Below are positions 1-11,208 of a stretch of 64,000 bases of DNA, piece by piece. The DNA lies in the NCBI GenBank assembly GCA_038501195.1, contig JBBPUQ010000002.1:868001-932000 (forward strand). The letters are read 5' to 3'. The notes beneath the pieces were generated by a model. It ran no database searches. It worked only from the letters and a program-made list of their open reading frames with translations, and had not been told where the DNA came from. The first letter of the stretch is position 1. Each line of letters starts with the position of its first letter. The translations under genes were made by a program, and so were the position numbers. This stretch comes from Nemania diffusa (Eukaryota; Ascomycota; Sordariomycetes; Xylariales; Xylariaceae).

Positions 1-1863
1 ATTTATATCTTGTTTGGACTCCGAGTATGTTCGTGTCGAAAGGTTCGAGTGGCCTGCAGAAAGGACTGAGTTTTTGCACTTCACAACAGTAAGCCTTGTG
101 ATACTCCTGCATGGTGATCGAAAAAGAAGCACATGGAAGTGATCCTCAGCCACGTCCACACCGCCTATTCGCCGACCCCGGAGCTGTGATGTCGTTCTTC
201 TCGTTGCATTCAGGGATCATGGTAACATCATATCATATCAGTCGAAGAGGATCCAATCGCGTGGTAAAGTCGCCATGCTTTCGTCGTAGCGAGGTCCCTG
301 TCGGCTAGCATGTTGACTCATAGATAAAATCTGCTGCATAAGTGCCTTTTGTAGACCAGCCTATGGCCGCCGTGGAAAACTGGTGGGAAGTAGCCTAAGC
401 GACCGTAGGAACACTCTTCGAAGTTTTGTTGAGGGTTGTAACCACACGATACGTCGTAGCATTACAGCGTAGTATAGAATAATGCTCCCCAGCTGTGTGA
501 TGAACAAGGAAACTCGCCAGCTCTGACGTCCAAATCGACAAGTTAGCGTGGAAATAGGCTTTGTTGCGTCCGAGGCACTAATTATGAATTTAATTTCAAA
601 GTAGTGCCGTCGACGGTGCCGAGGCAAACCCTTTAAGCTTTAAGCTTTAGCCGGAAAGGAGGAGATCCAGTGGATCCATTATGCGTGTACATACTTACGT
701 AGGTATCCCACAAAACCCCTATTATATAGTAGATTTTTCGAAACAGGTGAGATCGTGCCACCATCGTCCCACGTGCTTCTTCTTCTCTGGGTCCTTCGAC
801 GCAGCCGTCCCGCGATCGTCCCGTGATCGGCAGATGTAGGGATTTGGCTCGGGATTTGCCACGAGGTTTGTTTCTCGGGACGGGACGACTCGGGTATGGC
901 GATGTGACGGTGCCAGACATCCACTTTGTAGCCAAGTCCATATCTTTTTTATCCCATGTCATGTTCTCCAGTTCATGTCTCCCTGGAGGCATTTTTCAAA
1001 ATTGTTCAGCCATCTGTAATCCGCCCACGCCATCCGCTTGTAGTCTTTCTGTTATTGTTCTTGGTTTCTCTCCTTACCCGAAAGCCTTCTAGGAAACAGC
1101 CTTTATCTGATTCAAGCCCAGCCAAGTATTTTTCTCCCAATGAACTCGATAGTGCATCAAAGACCAGACAAACAGAACCCGTATGCGTCGAATTCCGAGG
1201 GTTGGAGTTCGAGTCGACATTCTTCACGATAATAAGGACTCTTCTAGTCCTGCAGCCGTGGGCTCAGTTCAAGAGATAGAACGGATGAAACCTCAAGAGT
1301 AGGACACTGTCGAGGGGTTATTTAGGTTTGTATGTAGGACTACAGCCTCGGAATTGGGGAGGGAAACGGATAGATGTATGGGAATTTCCAAACTCTGTGG
1401 GAAGCAAGGGGAGAAACTATGGACCGGGGGCTGAAATGATCATAGTGAATACGCAAAAAGACATAGGCACAGCCGGTGAGAGGGTTACAAGCTACGAAGT
1501 ACTTAGATAGGGGACTTGTTGAGAGATAGGCATTTGACACCTAAGATGCAATGCTACATAAAAGATGACAGAGAAGACGGCGAAGCAGGTGCCTAAGCCT
1601 TACATGTAGGGAATCACAACTCGTTGGGCCGTAATGAATCTATTATAGCGCGCACTCATACAGGACGGCTTCTCCTCTTCAGCCAGCCAGCAAATCATTG
1701 TCATTTTGAGGCTAGCTAGTTGTAGCCATATTGGTGGTACCTTAATATAATTGGCCATCAGTCCTGAGGTTAGTATTAGCTGCGAAACCCGATATTGCAG
1801 CTAAAGTGCCCGTGTCGGGGTTGACCCACCATTTCTGTAACCCTAGAACACCTCCGACAAGTG
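1..1863. other. No recognisable gene
   Basis: This stretch has ordinary base composition. Only short overlapping open frames occur, none longer than about 120 codons, none with a recognisable domain, and they conflict with one another on both strands. I see no convincing intron-linked model. It probably represents decayed intergenic DNA next to the AT-rich repeat that follows. Confidence 0.5.
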
Positions 1864-2219
1864 CCTTCGTTTTTAACGAAGAAGGAACGACTGAGTAAAA
1901 CGAAAAGTTACTTAGTGTCGTAAAAAATTCCTAGCAGAATTCTATAGCCGAAATAGGTAATTTTGCCTTTTTATTTGGGAAAAGTGGGCTAGCTAGTTGT
2001 TGAAAAATTTCTAAGACCGTTTTTTATTCCAAATAGGAAATTTTCTCTGCTTATTTGGGTATAGTTCGTTTAATTTAGCTTGTATCGCATATACGCAGCT
2101 ATAATCGGCTAAACTGGCTATATTTATATATAAGCTGTTTTTTATATATATAATTTCTATAGAAAGTTTATAAAGCTTATGTTATAAGTATTTAACAATA
2201 TATACATATATATATTTAT

Positions 2220-2840
2220 TTATTACTCTAATAAGTAGCTAATCGATTTGCTTATTTGTTAAGTGATTTATTTGTTAAGTAACTTATTTATTTGCTAAGT
2301 AATCTGCTGACTTATTAAGTTATTTGCTAGCTGGTTTACTAGTTAACTAAGTAACATATTAGCTGATTTATTACTTTACTAGTTGGTTTATTTTATTTAC
2401 TAGTTAATTTATTTACTTATTAGTTAACTTATTTATTTACTAGTTAATTTACTTACTTACTAGTTAAATAAATAGGTTACTAGCCGGCCTACTTATTTAC
2501 TAAGTGATTTGCTGACTTATTAAATCATTTGTTAGCTAGTTTACTAGCTAACTAAGTAACTTACTAGTTAATTTATTTATTTACTAGTTAACTAAGTGAC
2601 TTATTAGTTAACTTATTTATTTATTAGTTAATTTATTTACTTATTAATTAATTTACTTATTTACTAATTAATTTACTTATTTATTAATTAAATAACTGAT
2701 TTATTTATTTACTAGTTAAGTAACTGATTTATTTATTTACTAGTTAAGTGATTAACTGATTTATTTAGTGACTTGCTAGCTTACTAAATAAGTTATTAGC
2801 TGGCTTACTTATTTGTTAAATAATTAACTAACCTATTTAT
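2220..2840. repeat. AT minisatellite-like array in copy 1
   Basis: Dozens of degenerate repeats of about 16-20 bp built from TTATTTACTAGTTAATTTA words. The matching array in copy 2 lies at about 3530-4160. It is non-coding and low-complexity, and explains most of the AT richness of the duplicated unit. Confidence 0.7.
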
Positions 2841-2877
2841 TTATTTGTAAACTTAACTACAAGTTAATAAAAGCTTA

Positions 2878-3005
2878 AAACTTAAAGCTAAAATTGAAAG
2901 AGCTAAAATTGGAAAAGCTAGGATTAAAAAAGCTAGAATTGAAAAAGCTAAAATTAAAAAAGCTAGAATTAAAAAAGCTAAAATTAAAAAAGCTAGAATT
3001 AGAAG
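2878..3005. repeat. Short 15-bp tandem array (copy 2 counterpart at 4195-4320)
   Basis: About eight tandem copies of a 15-bp word close to GCTAAAATTGAAAAA. The paired array in the second 1313-bp unit has the same number class and position, so the array predates the duplication. Confidence 0.7.
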
Positions 3006-3176
3006 CGTTAAAAACAAAGGCAGTTTTTTTTTTTAGCTGAAAGGGAGCGGGAGCTGCGTACATAAAGCACTTATGCGGCGGAGCACACAGTTAGTAAAAA
3101 GAAGGCTAAAGGAAAGGGCTGCTTTTGTTATTTTGTTGAAGGGCCTGTGTGGCCTGTGTGGCCTGTATAGCTTATG

Positions 3177-4489
3177 CTTTCGTTTTTAACGAAAAAGGAA
3201 CGACTAAATGAAATGAAAGGTTATTTAATGTCGTAAAAAATTCTTAGCAGAATTTTATAGCTAAAATAAGTAATTTTGCTTTTTTATTTAGAAAAAATAA
3301 GCTAGCTAATTGTTGAAAAATTTCCAAAACTGTTTTTTATTTTAAATAAAAAATTCTTTTTGCTTATTTAAATATAGTTTGTTTAATTTAGTTTATATTG
3401 TATATATATAGTTATAATTAGCTAAACTAGCTATATTTATGTACAAGCTGTTTTTTATATATACAATTTTTATAAAAAGCTTATAAAGCTTATATTATAA
3501 GTATTTAATAATATATACATATATATATTTATTTATTATTTTAATAAATAGCTAATCAACTTGTTTATTTATTAAGTGACTTATTTATTAAATAACTTAT
3601 TTATTTATTAAATAACTTGCTGACTTATTAAGTTATTTACTAGCTAGTTTATTAGCTAACTAAGTAATATATTAGCTAATTTATTACTTTATTAGTTAGT
3701 TTACCTTATTTATTAGTTAATTTATTTATTTATTAGTTAATTTATTTACTTATTAGTTAATTTATTTACTTACTAGTTAAGTAAGTGGGTTATTAGCTAG
3801 TTTACTTATTTGCTAAATAATTTGCTGATTTATTAAATCATTTGCTAGTTGGTTTATTAGCTAACTAAGTGACTTACTAGTTAATTTATTTACTTACTAG
3901 TTAACTAAGTAACTTATTAGTTAATTTATTTACTTATTAGTTAATTTATTTATTTACTAGTTAATTTATTTACTTACTAGTTAATTTATTTATTTATTAG
4001 TTAAATAACTAACTTATTTATTTACTAGTTAAGTAACTAATTTACTTACTTACTAATTAAATAATTAACTAATTTATTTAGTAATTTGCTAGCTTATTAA
4101 GTAGGTTATTAGCCGGCTTATTTATTTACTAAATAATCAACTAACTTATTTATTTATTTATAAACTTAACTGCAAATTAACAAGGGTTTAAAACTTAAAG
4201 CTAAAATTAGAAAAACTAAAATTAGAAAAGCTAAAATTAGAAAAGCTAAAATTAGAAGAGCTAAAATTGAAAAAGCTAAAATTAAAAGAGCTAGAATTGA
4301 AAAAGCTAGGATTGAAAGCGTTAAAAACGAAAGCAGTTCTTTTTTTTAGCTGGGAGGGAGCGGGAGCTGTGCGTGCGAAGCGTTTATGCGGCGGAGCACA
4401 CGGTTGGTAGAAAGGAGGCTAAAGGAGAGAGCTGCTTTTGTTACTCTGTCGAGGGGCCTGTGTGGCCTGTGTGGCTTATATGGCTTATA
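3177..4489. repeat. 1313-bp tandem repeat, copy 2 (more mutated)
   Basis: Second copy of the unit at 1864-3176. By eye the differences from copy 1 are overwhelmingly C-to-T and G-to-A transitions. For example the palindrome reads TTTCGTT, TTT, AACGAAA here. This is the pattern expected from RIP acting on a duplication. The internal AT words (about 3530-4160) and the GCTAAAATTAGAAAA array (about 4195-4320) are conserved in position. Confidence 0.85.
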
Positions 4490-5391
4490 TATATGTAGCT
4501 GGTACTTTTAAAAACGAAGGCTTCTTTGCCCCTGACCCCTAGGGGCCTTTAGTATATTTTGAGCGGGATATATATACTTCTTAAAACTCATAGCACCTAT
4601 GTAAGTATTTATATTCAGTATATATTACAGCAAGTAGTAGAGCTTTAAATAGCATTAATATAAAGTACTAAATCTAAAGCTAAACAGTTAACAATTAAAA
4701 AATATAATATAAAAAATAAATATATATTTAAATTAATTACATTATTTTATTTTAAATATTTATAGTTATTTTTTTAAATTAATTTTCAATTAATTTTATT
4801 TATGTATTTCAATAAACCTTTATTAATATAATAATTAATGCTAATTGTTATAGGCTAAGTGCTTGCTAAGCTATAGCGAGTAGAGGCGACCTAGCCTGTT
4901 GGTCGTACGGTTTGATTAGTCGTTGTACGCTAGCGAGTATGTAACCGAGCGTTCTTAGCTTGTACACAGAAGCTTCTCTTTTGCTCCCTATATAGTTTAT
5001 TCACAGTATATCAAATTAAAATATAAAAGTAACCCTTCTTTGCAGGCGGGCCTTATTCAAAAGGTCTATATAGATAGGTCTAAGCGGATTGTTAATTTTA
5101 CCTTTTTTTTGTATGCTTATCTGTGGCTAATAAAAACGTCTAAACTTGTCTTTTGGTTTGCACTTCTCTTAAGAATCCTATTTTCCAAACTGGACATTAG
5201 CTTTTCTGCTTTCATTACTTCGTAATATAGAAAACCTCCGGCCATAATTAGCAGATCTTAGTCAGTTTTGTGGTTCTTGTTCGACCGTGGCTGAAACTTG
5301 GGTATTGCCACAGCAACGGTCAGCGTGCTTTTATTCTACGTATTTGACTGAATTATAGATGTAATCAACTACATCACTCCCGACCTTCGTC
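4490..5391. other. AT-rich intergenic DNA, no gene seen
   Basis: Begins with GTAGCTGGTACTTTTAAAAACGAAGG, whose last 13 bases are the inverse of the CCTTCGTTTTTAA that opens the first repeat unit at 1864. The tandem pair may therefore sit inside a larger inverted-ended element. The rest is AT-rich with TAA-dense frames. It becomes ordinary sequence just before the HNH gene, and about 5040-5390 probably holds that gene's promoter and 5' leader. Confidence 0.4.
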
Positions 5392-6762
5392 ATGGCTGCA
5401 ATTACCCCTTCGCAACGCGAACTTGGATGGAATGTCAACGTTTGTCTTAGCTCCGGCGTCGCTTTTACTGGCTTCTACCAGAGCGATGATTATGTATCCA
5501 TCGCCGAAGCCCGACGTCAGCTGGAGCTCTGCTTCATATTCGAGAAGCCAGACGCGACCGATGATTGGCAATTGGTTCTGCTCCCGACGCGAAATACCGC
5601 TTCTACTTCAATTATCCTACTCGCTAATGATATGCGGCCTTTTCCGACCCCTCCGCCTAATCAAAAGGTGTACTATGTATTTAACTTTAAAAAACAAAGT
5701 ACCAACTAAATACTGATCGAAGCAGCGACACATTACTAACTGGTTCTCTTCCCAGAATTATACGTCCCCTTGATTAAAAGACCACGGCGCCGGTTTGAGC
5801 CACGCTATCTTCAGATCGGAAAACCGAATGTCGATGATAGTTTTAGAACAGTGCTCCTTCGGGGAAAGCCCAATAAACGCACACGCAACGCCTCAACATC
5901 TCTAGAGCGGTCTCAATCGCCCACTAAGGGTGGTGGTGATGACGCTAGTGATAGTTACCCTCCGGCGCTTGTTGAGAAGAATGAAGCGGATTCTCTGATT
6001 AACAGTTTCCGGCAAGGTGTTCTTACGGCCGCAGGCTCTCGCTGTGCTATTAGCAGAAAAGGGAAAGCTTGGTGTCCTAACGCCGCGTTATTTGGGCCTG
6101 CTATGCAGGCAGCCCATATTGTGCCGCAGCTTCACTGGAATGTATATCCAGACGCGAATCAAGATATAGCCGCTGTAGAGGACAGCGAAGCGCTGAGGGA
6201 TTCGTGGCTGTCAACGTGGCAATATCGCAACGGTCTAGCTTTGGCTGCACATTTACACGTCTGTTTTGACGCGCGGCTAATCTCGATTGACCCACGGTCT
6301 AATCGAATCCGGGCTTTTATGCCGTATGATCTAATTCTGGAGCACCATAACAAGGAGGCCATTATACCGCCTGAAGTTGACCGTTGTGCCTTACAACATC
6401 ACTATGATATGTGTTGTATTGAGAACATGGCTACGGCGGAACCTTTGGGATTTTCAGCCGCCGGGAGGAAGATATCTTCTCGACCACTTGTCACAAGTAC
6501 AGATTCCTCACAAGTTATAGCAGAAGCAAAGAAGACTTTACAGACTACAGATGAGGTCATTCAATGTCAGCCGAGTAGCGGCAAGCAGGAGGCATGGCGC
6601 TTTGGACTTGATGTTATCAAGGATCCGGTGCAGGCTCGCAAGCTAATGGAGCAAGGCTTCCTTCTCCAGGAGCTCAGTAGCGATGAGGAAGAAGCAACGC
6701 GTGGGCGGCCAAGGAAACGACGATGTAGAAGGGCATTAGAGTGTGAAGAGCGACACGCTTAA
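5392..6762 (+). CDS. HNH_2-type endonuclease domain protein, fungal accessory type
   Basis: Two-exon model of about 430 residues. The core in exon 2 reads CAISR..., then AAHIVP, then NGLALAAHLHVCFDARLISI. This is the layout of the fungal HNH_2 family: a zinc-type Cys, the His of AHIVP, and the NGL...HxxFD motif in which the last His and Asp complete the metal-binding beta-beta-alpha fold. The C terminus is basic (RGRPRKRRCRRA), suggesting nuclear location. Start: the ATG at 5392 in a good context (GTCATGGCT). The only splice choice I found that keeps frame is donor GTACCA at 5699 and acceptor CCCAG at 5755, with a CTAAC branch site at about 5737. A donor at 5668 would shift frame. Such genes occur in expanded, fast-evolving families of unknown role. 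The domain call is firm, the exon border less so. Confidence 0.75.
5699..5755 (+). other. Predicted intron in the HNH gene
   Basis: 57 bp, GTACCA to CCCAG, with ACTAAC about 17 bp before the acceptor. It was chosen because it alone joins the two open frames in phase. The donor is weak, so cDNA could move this border. Confidence 0.45.
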
Positions 6763-7090
6763 CGTCCGGTGTTTATGGGCTTTATTGTCATCGTGAGCTC
6801 TGATTAATATAATATTTATATGTAAAAAATATATTAGATTAAAAGAGTTAATAAAAACATAAAATCAATTAAAATTTAATACAATGTAAAGTGTAAATAT
6901 TTATATTTATTTATACATAATTGTAGTTAAACATTTTTTAATCTTTTTTAATGTTTTTTAGTATTTTTTGAATATTTTTTAATTATAAAAAAAAATGATA
7001 TTAATTTATTATAATCTTATTAAGAAAAGGTAAGAGGTGTTATTGGAGGAGGTGGCAGGTCACATATAGCGAAAGAAATCGGCATACCTA
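6763..7090. other. AT-rich intergenic DNA
   Basis: Downstream of the HNH gene the sequence turns strongly AT-rich (about 6800-7020) with no open frame, then returns to mixed composition. It looks like a small patch of decayed repeat DNA. No gene or RNA seen. Confidence 0.5.
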
Positions 7091-7492
7091 CCTATAGGGG
7101 GGAACCCGGTTTTAGGACACGCTAGAACTTGTGTATTTTTTACATCGCCCTGTTAGTTTTTCAGTTATTCTATTATATACATTATACAATAGCGTTGTAA
7201 TAACTGCATAACAAGTTTTTATCGCAATACTAAAATTACTATTTTATTTTAGTTATATTTATTATTTTTAAAAAATTAAGCTGAAAAAGTCTTTTTGTTT
7301 ATATTATAATATTATTATAATATTTTGTTTTCTTATAATACTGCGTACGATATAACAGCGTATATATCAAAAAGACTGGAACTGAAATGGACTGGCCGGC
7401 ACGCTGTTGGACTAGCCCTTCAGTATAGAGATAAAAATACAGCTAACATCACTGTCAACAGCATGTCCTAAAAACGGGTTCCCCCCTATAGG
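7091..7492. mobile_element. 402-bp MITE with about 29-bp TIRs and TA target duplication
   Basis: The left end starts CCTATAGGGGGGAACCCGG and the right end is its inverse, CCGTTTTTAGGACA read on the minus strand after CCTATAGGGGGGAACC. The two 29-base ends differ at a single position. Both are flanked by TA (7089-7090 and 7493-7494). TIRs with a TA duplication are characteristic of Tc1/mariner (including pogo/Fot) elements. There is no transposase inside, so this is a non-autonomous element. It lies between the 3' ends of the HNH gene and ERB1. Confidence 0.85.
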
Positions 7493-7745
7493 TACTTAAT
7501 ATCAACAAGGGCAATTCAGGATATATGTGAGTGGAACCCTTCGGGTGACGAGGAGAGTCAATTGGGCAACGAATCATAAACTTAGTATGTTTCTTAGAAG
7601 TTTGGATGTGTCGAACTAGGCAGATCTCCGAATTTCGTAGCCAACCAAATAACTAGAGGCATTAGTGTGACGCCCACGCTACACAATTGAGGTATTTTGG
7701 CCGAAAGGCCAATGTCAAATCGTTATTCTACTATACAGAGCCAGA
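7493..7745. other. Intergenic, 3' flank of ERB1
   Basis: Ordinary composition with no open frame of note. It must contain the 3' untranslated region of the minus-strand ERB1 gene, whose stop codon is at 7746-7748. Confidence 0.5.
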
Positions 7746-10346
7746 TTAAGTCCACAATCTACACGTCCCATCCGCACCAGCGCTGACAATCCATGGATGA
7801 TGCGGGTGCCACGCAATATCCGTTACGCCGAGCCTATTAACGGCTTTGTGGCCCGAAAGCATCTTCACGGGCGTAATTGTAGGGCCTTCCATAAGGTCGT
7901 TTACTGCCTTAGCATGGAAGATCTGCAGGGTACCATCGTCGCTGCAGTCGGCAAAGAGTGGGTACGAGCCTGGGTGGAACTTCACCGACCGTATGGCTTG
8001 TTCATGGAATCGTAACGTCTTGTACGGCCGGATTGACATCTCAAGATCATGCCAAAGTAGCCGGCGGTCGTAAGAACCAGCTATGAGATGATCTCCGCCG
8101 GGATGAATGTCAAACGACGAAATCCAGCGACACCCTGGCTGGACAGTCTTGACAAGCTCTTGCCTTTGCAAATCATAGCAACGTATGGTTCTTTGAGTGG
8201 CTACGAAAAACAGAGGCCGTGACGGGTGGAAGGAGGCTGTCTGTGCAGCACCGCCCGGCAGCTTACGGAATGGGATTTGCGTAAGATGTTTACTCAGCGT
8301 GTGTATAGCCACTGCGCTCCGCTGGCCCGTAGGTGACACCGTGGAGAAGAAATCGCCCTTACGGTGCCAATGGACCGACTTGATAGGTGATCTGACAGTC
8401 GCTTTCAGCAGCACACCCTCGTCTTCCAAGCGCGCGCCAGGCCTTGCCCACTTGGCGGGGGGGTCTTTTCTTGCACCCGATGCCGTTGTTTGTTGCTTGG
8501 CATTGCTGGCATATCCAAATCCTGCATCGAGGATGGCCCGGCTGGCTTGTTCTAGCTCTGGATTCATGGTGGATGGTACCATCAAGTAAATATCCTCGCT
8601 AACGGCAGCTGAGAGGATTAATCCATCCTGCCCAGGACGCCACCTGACAACATCGACAGGATCCTCACTACTCAGCTTGGCCTGCCACTGCTGTTTTCCA
8701 TCTGAGAGACCCCAGACCCTCACCGTACCGTCGTCGCCACCGCTAGCCAGCCATTGACCTGATGAATCAACAGCTACTGACCTTACCCTACCCTCGTGGC
8801 CAGCGAATTCGATGGAGGCAACGGTGGGGAACGGACGCAGCTCCTCAGGACGAGGTAGTTTTGGTAGTAGTGATGTGGGATCGATGTTAAGCCGGTTTTT
8901 GCGCACTCGCGGAGCCAGGTACAAATCCAAACATCTCTCGAAGCGTTCCTTGACAAACGAGTCGTAGGCTGGAGTTCGTCTGAGGGAGTCGTACTTCTGT
9001 GGGAGATATGCCTTTTCACGTTCTTCCGGATCTGTCTCTTCCCAGGCCTTCCTTTCGGCATTCGTTGGGAGATACTCTGGTGGGGGATTATATGATAGGT
9101 CGTATCCTGGAGGCGCAGGCTTAGGCGCAGGGATATGCATAATATTTGGCGGGCGGGGCGTTTCGTCGGCCCAGAGGTCAAAGTGTACTTCCTCTTTTTC
9201 CTCCTCTTCCTTCTCCCTCTCTTCTAGTGGTTTATAGGGTAATATTCTGCCTTCCCGAATAGCCTTGACTAGCTTCATCACGCGCTTAGCCTCATGCTTC
9301 GAGGGCACGAAGCGCCTCTTCGGCTCCGGCGCGGCGGATAATGGGAACTGCTCTACATGGCTGGTGTACCATTCCACGGTATCCTGTCGGGTCATTAGTT
9401 TACATTATCAGTATATGGCGTGGTTGCACACTATACGTACCGGATACATGTCATAGCCTTCTTGGGGCACCTCCTTCATCTGAACCCGGCGGAGGAGCTC
9501 CAACTCATCTCGACTGAGATTTAGGGGCTTGCCCGTTTCAGGATCTGTGAGACCGGTCCATCCTTCAGGCAGTTCGATGCTGTCCAAAAGGGAATCAAGG
9601 GCTTCGCCGGTTGCAGGACGAAGTATCTTCTTGCCATTGATATCGTAGCCGATATGAGGGTAGGAGTCGTAGAAGGAGAGGGGAATGTCTCCGATCTTGC
9701 AAGGCAGTGTTAGCATACACGAGTTATGAAAGGCCTTACTCAGTACCACAAGACTGCCGCATCTTTATAGCAAGAGCAATCTTAACCGTGAATGGGACAC
9801 GTAACGTACGGTATTCACAGGACCTTGCGCGTCAGTATCGTCAGAATCGTATACGGGGTCAATCTCGTCGTAGACGTATCGGACGCCGCCGTCTGCCCCT
9901 TTTTCAATCGTATAATTGGGTCTATCATCTTCATCCTCGCCGTGGTTGACGCCATTGGCGAGTGCCGGGCTGTCTTCCCCGGCCTCGTCGTCGGTAGGTA
10001 CGTCTTCGCTCGCTGTATCTTTCTCGAGGTCGGAGGCTTCGTCATCTTGTTCTTCTTTATCTGTGGCCGAGTAATCGTGGTCGCTTGGGTCGTCATCGTT
10101 GCCAAGCACAGCGTTGAAATTGAAAATGTCGCCCAGGTTATCAAGGTCGAAATCACCAAAGTCGCCGTCCTGGTTCTCTGTGGGTGGTTGCGCAAGAGCA
10201 GCAGCAGCATCGCGTAAGTCGCTGAAATCGCCGAGATCGCCAGAATCATCGAAGAAATCCGCAAAGTCGTCGTCCTGGACTGGTTGGGTAGTAGCAGCAT
10301 TGGCTTCGAGATTTGAAGCTTTGCGCTTCAAATTACCCTTTGCCAT
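7746..10346 (-). CDS. ERB1: Ribosome biogenesis protein ERB1 (BOP1 family, WD40)
   Basis: Component of the nucleolar PeBoW/Nop7-Erb1-Ytm1 complex, needed for 27S pre-rRNA processing and 60S subunit assembly. Three exons: 9810-10346, 9441-9695 and 7746-9383, joined in phase through GTACGT donors at both introns, giving about 809 residues, close to the yeast protein. Exon 1 is the acidic N-terminal region ([24 protein letters not shown]). Exon 2 begins [18 protein letters not shown] and carries the BOP1NT domain, which continues into exon 3 ([20 protein letters not shown]). The remainder is a seven-bladed WD40 propeller, including [20 protein letters not shown] and the C-terminal [20 protein letters not shown]. 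Start: the ATG at 10346 in the only long upstream frame. Nothing suggests decay, so this is a core housekeeping gene. Confidence 0.96.
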
Positions 10347-10559
10347 GTTGCGGAAACGATAGATGCTGCTACCTATACTCTGTAGTACTTTTGCCTTTGG
10401 TGCTGAACAACTGCTCGCAACTTTTTCAGTATTCTGTTGCGCGCTGCTTCGCGGGTGGAGTTTTATGCCAATCCAAAAAATTGACCGCCTTGTCTTTATC
10501 TGGGCTAATCTTAGTTATTATGGGGCGGCTGACAATATTGGTGAACGCTAGACTGCCTA

Positions 10560-10631
10560 TGGGGCCGGTGTACAGGGTACCTTTCTGGGGATCCTGTACA
10601 CCGGTATAGAGTATCCTATACACCGGCCCCA
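10560..10631. repeat. 72-bp palindromic element upstream of ERB1
   Basis: The outer arms TGGGGCCGGTGTA (10560-10572) and TACACCGGCCCCA (10619-10631) are perfect inverses. A third copy of the arm, CCTGTACACCGG (10593-10604), lies inside, so two alternative hairpins are possible. It sits about 215 bp upstream of the ERB1 start codon. It could be a miniature transposon footprint or an internally deleted MITE. No clear target duplication was found. Confidence 0.7.
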
Positions 10632-11208
10632 CTCCCGGCACCTCATACCGGAGCGCTCTCCGCTACATCTCGGTGTACCAAGCTGTTGGATTTATACCCC
10701 GGAAGAAATGACCACTGACTTGACCGGTCAGCCAATCTATTAGCGCAGCGGCAAACCTGGCACATCCCGACGTATGCAGCAGGTAATTTCTTTTGGCTAC
10801 CATCTCAAGGAAATCCCGATAAGGAATGGTGATATTCAGTCTCTGGGGTAGTATACAAATATATTGATTTTAAATCTCCTAACACTAACACCCTAGTATA
10901 TATCGAGATAATCATAGATCGCCTGTCTTTTCAATCCGCAATTATCAATAGTTCCGTTGTGGGGTAACGCATGTATACCGTACAAGGGAGTTTGGTTATG
11001 TGATCTGTATTATGATATGCTGATAGGCTAAACATCTCCGAGGGGCGTTATTCCCGACGCCGACACCGACAAACCCCCGTGGATTCTAATATCCTTATCA
11101 CTCCAAGTCTCAACGTATGCTAACAATCTGAAAGATATTGATTGCCATTAGGTTTCCAGCGCCCAAATTTCCCCGTCCAGCTATCTACACTCAAAGGCTT
11201 GTACAACC
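10632..11208. other. Intergenic between ERB1 and the FAH-family gene
   Basis: The divergent genes ERB1 (minus) and the FAH-family gene (plus) share this upstream region of about 860 bp including the palindrome. No open frame with recognisable content. Promoter elements must lie here, but I cannot single out a site. Confidence 0.4.

Larger units (their letters stand above)
1864..3176. repeat. 1313-bp tandem repeat, copy 1 (less mutated)
   Basis: The unit starts with a small palindrome (CTTCGTT, TTT, AACGAAG) and ends in GGCCTGTGTGGCCTGTGTGG. The same order of landmarks recurs exactly 1313 bp downstream at both the beginning and the end, so the two copies are head to tail with no net length change. 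Inside it are an AT-rich stretch of degenerate TTATTTACTAGTTAA words (about 2220-2840) and a short GCTAAAATTGAAAAA-type array (about 2880-3005). No coding capacity is evident; a minus-strand open frame over 2875-3063 is just this array translated. Confidence 0.85.

Noticed and set aside
111..1540. Several overlapping open frames of 60-120 codons on both strands
   Set aside because: No shared domain, no codon pattern, mutual overlap in conflicting frames, and no plausible splicing.
2875..3063. Minus-strand frame rich in Phe, Ser and Asn repeats
   Set aside because: It is the 15-bp GCTAAAATTGAAAAA array translated. The periodicity explains the protein repeat, and the equivalent frame in the second unit is not preserved.
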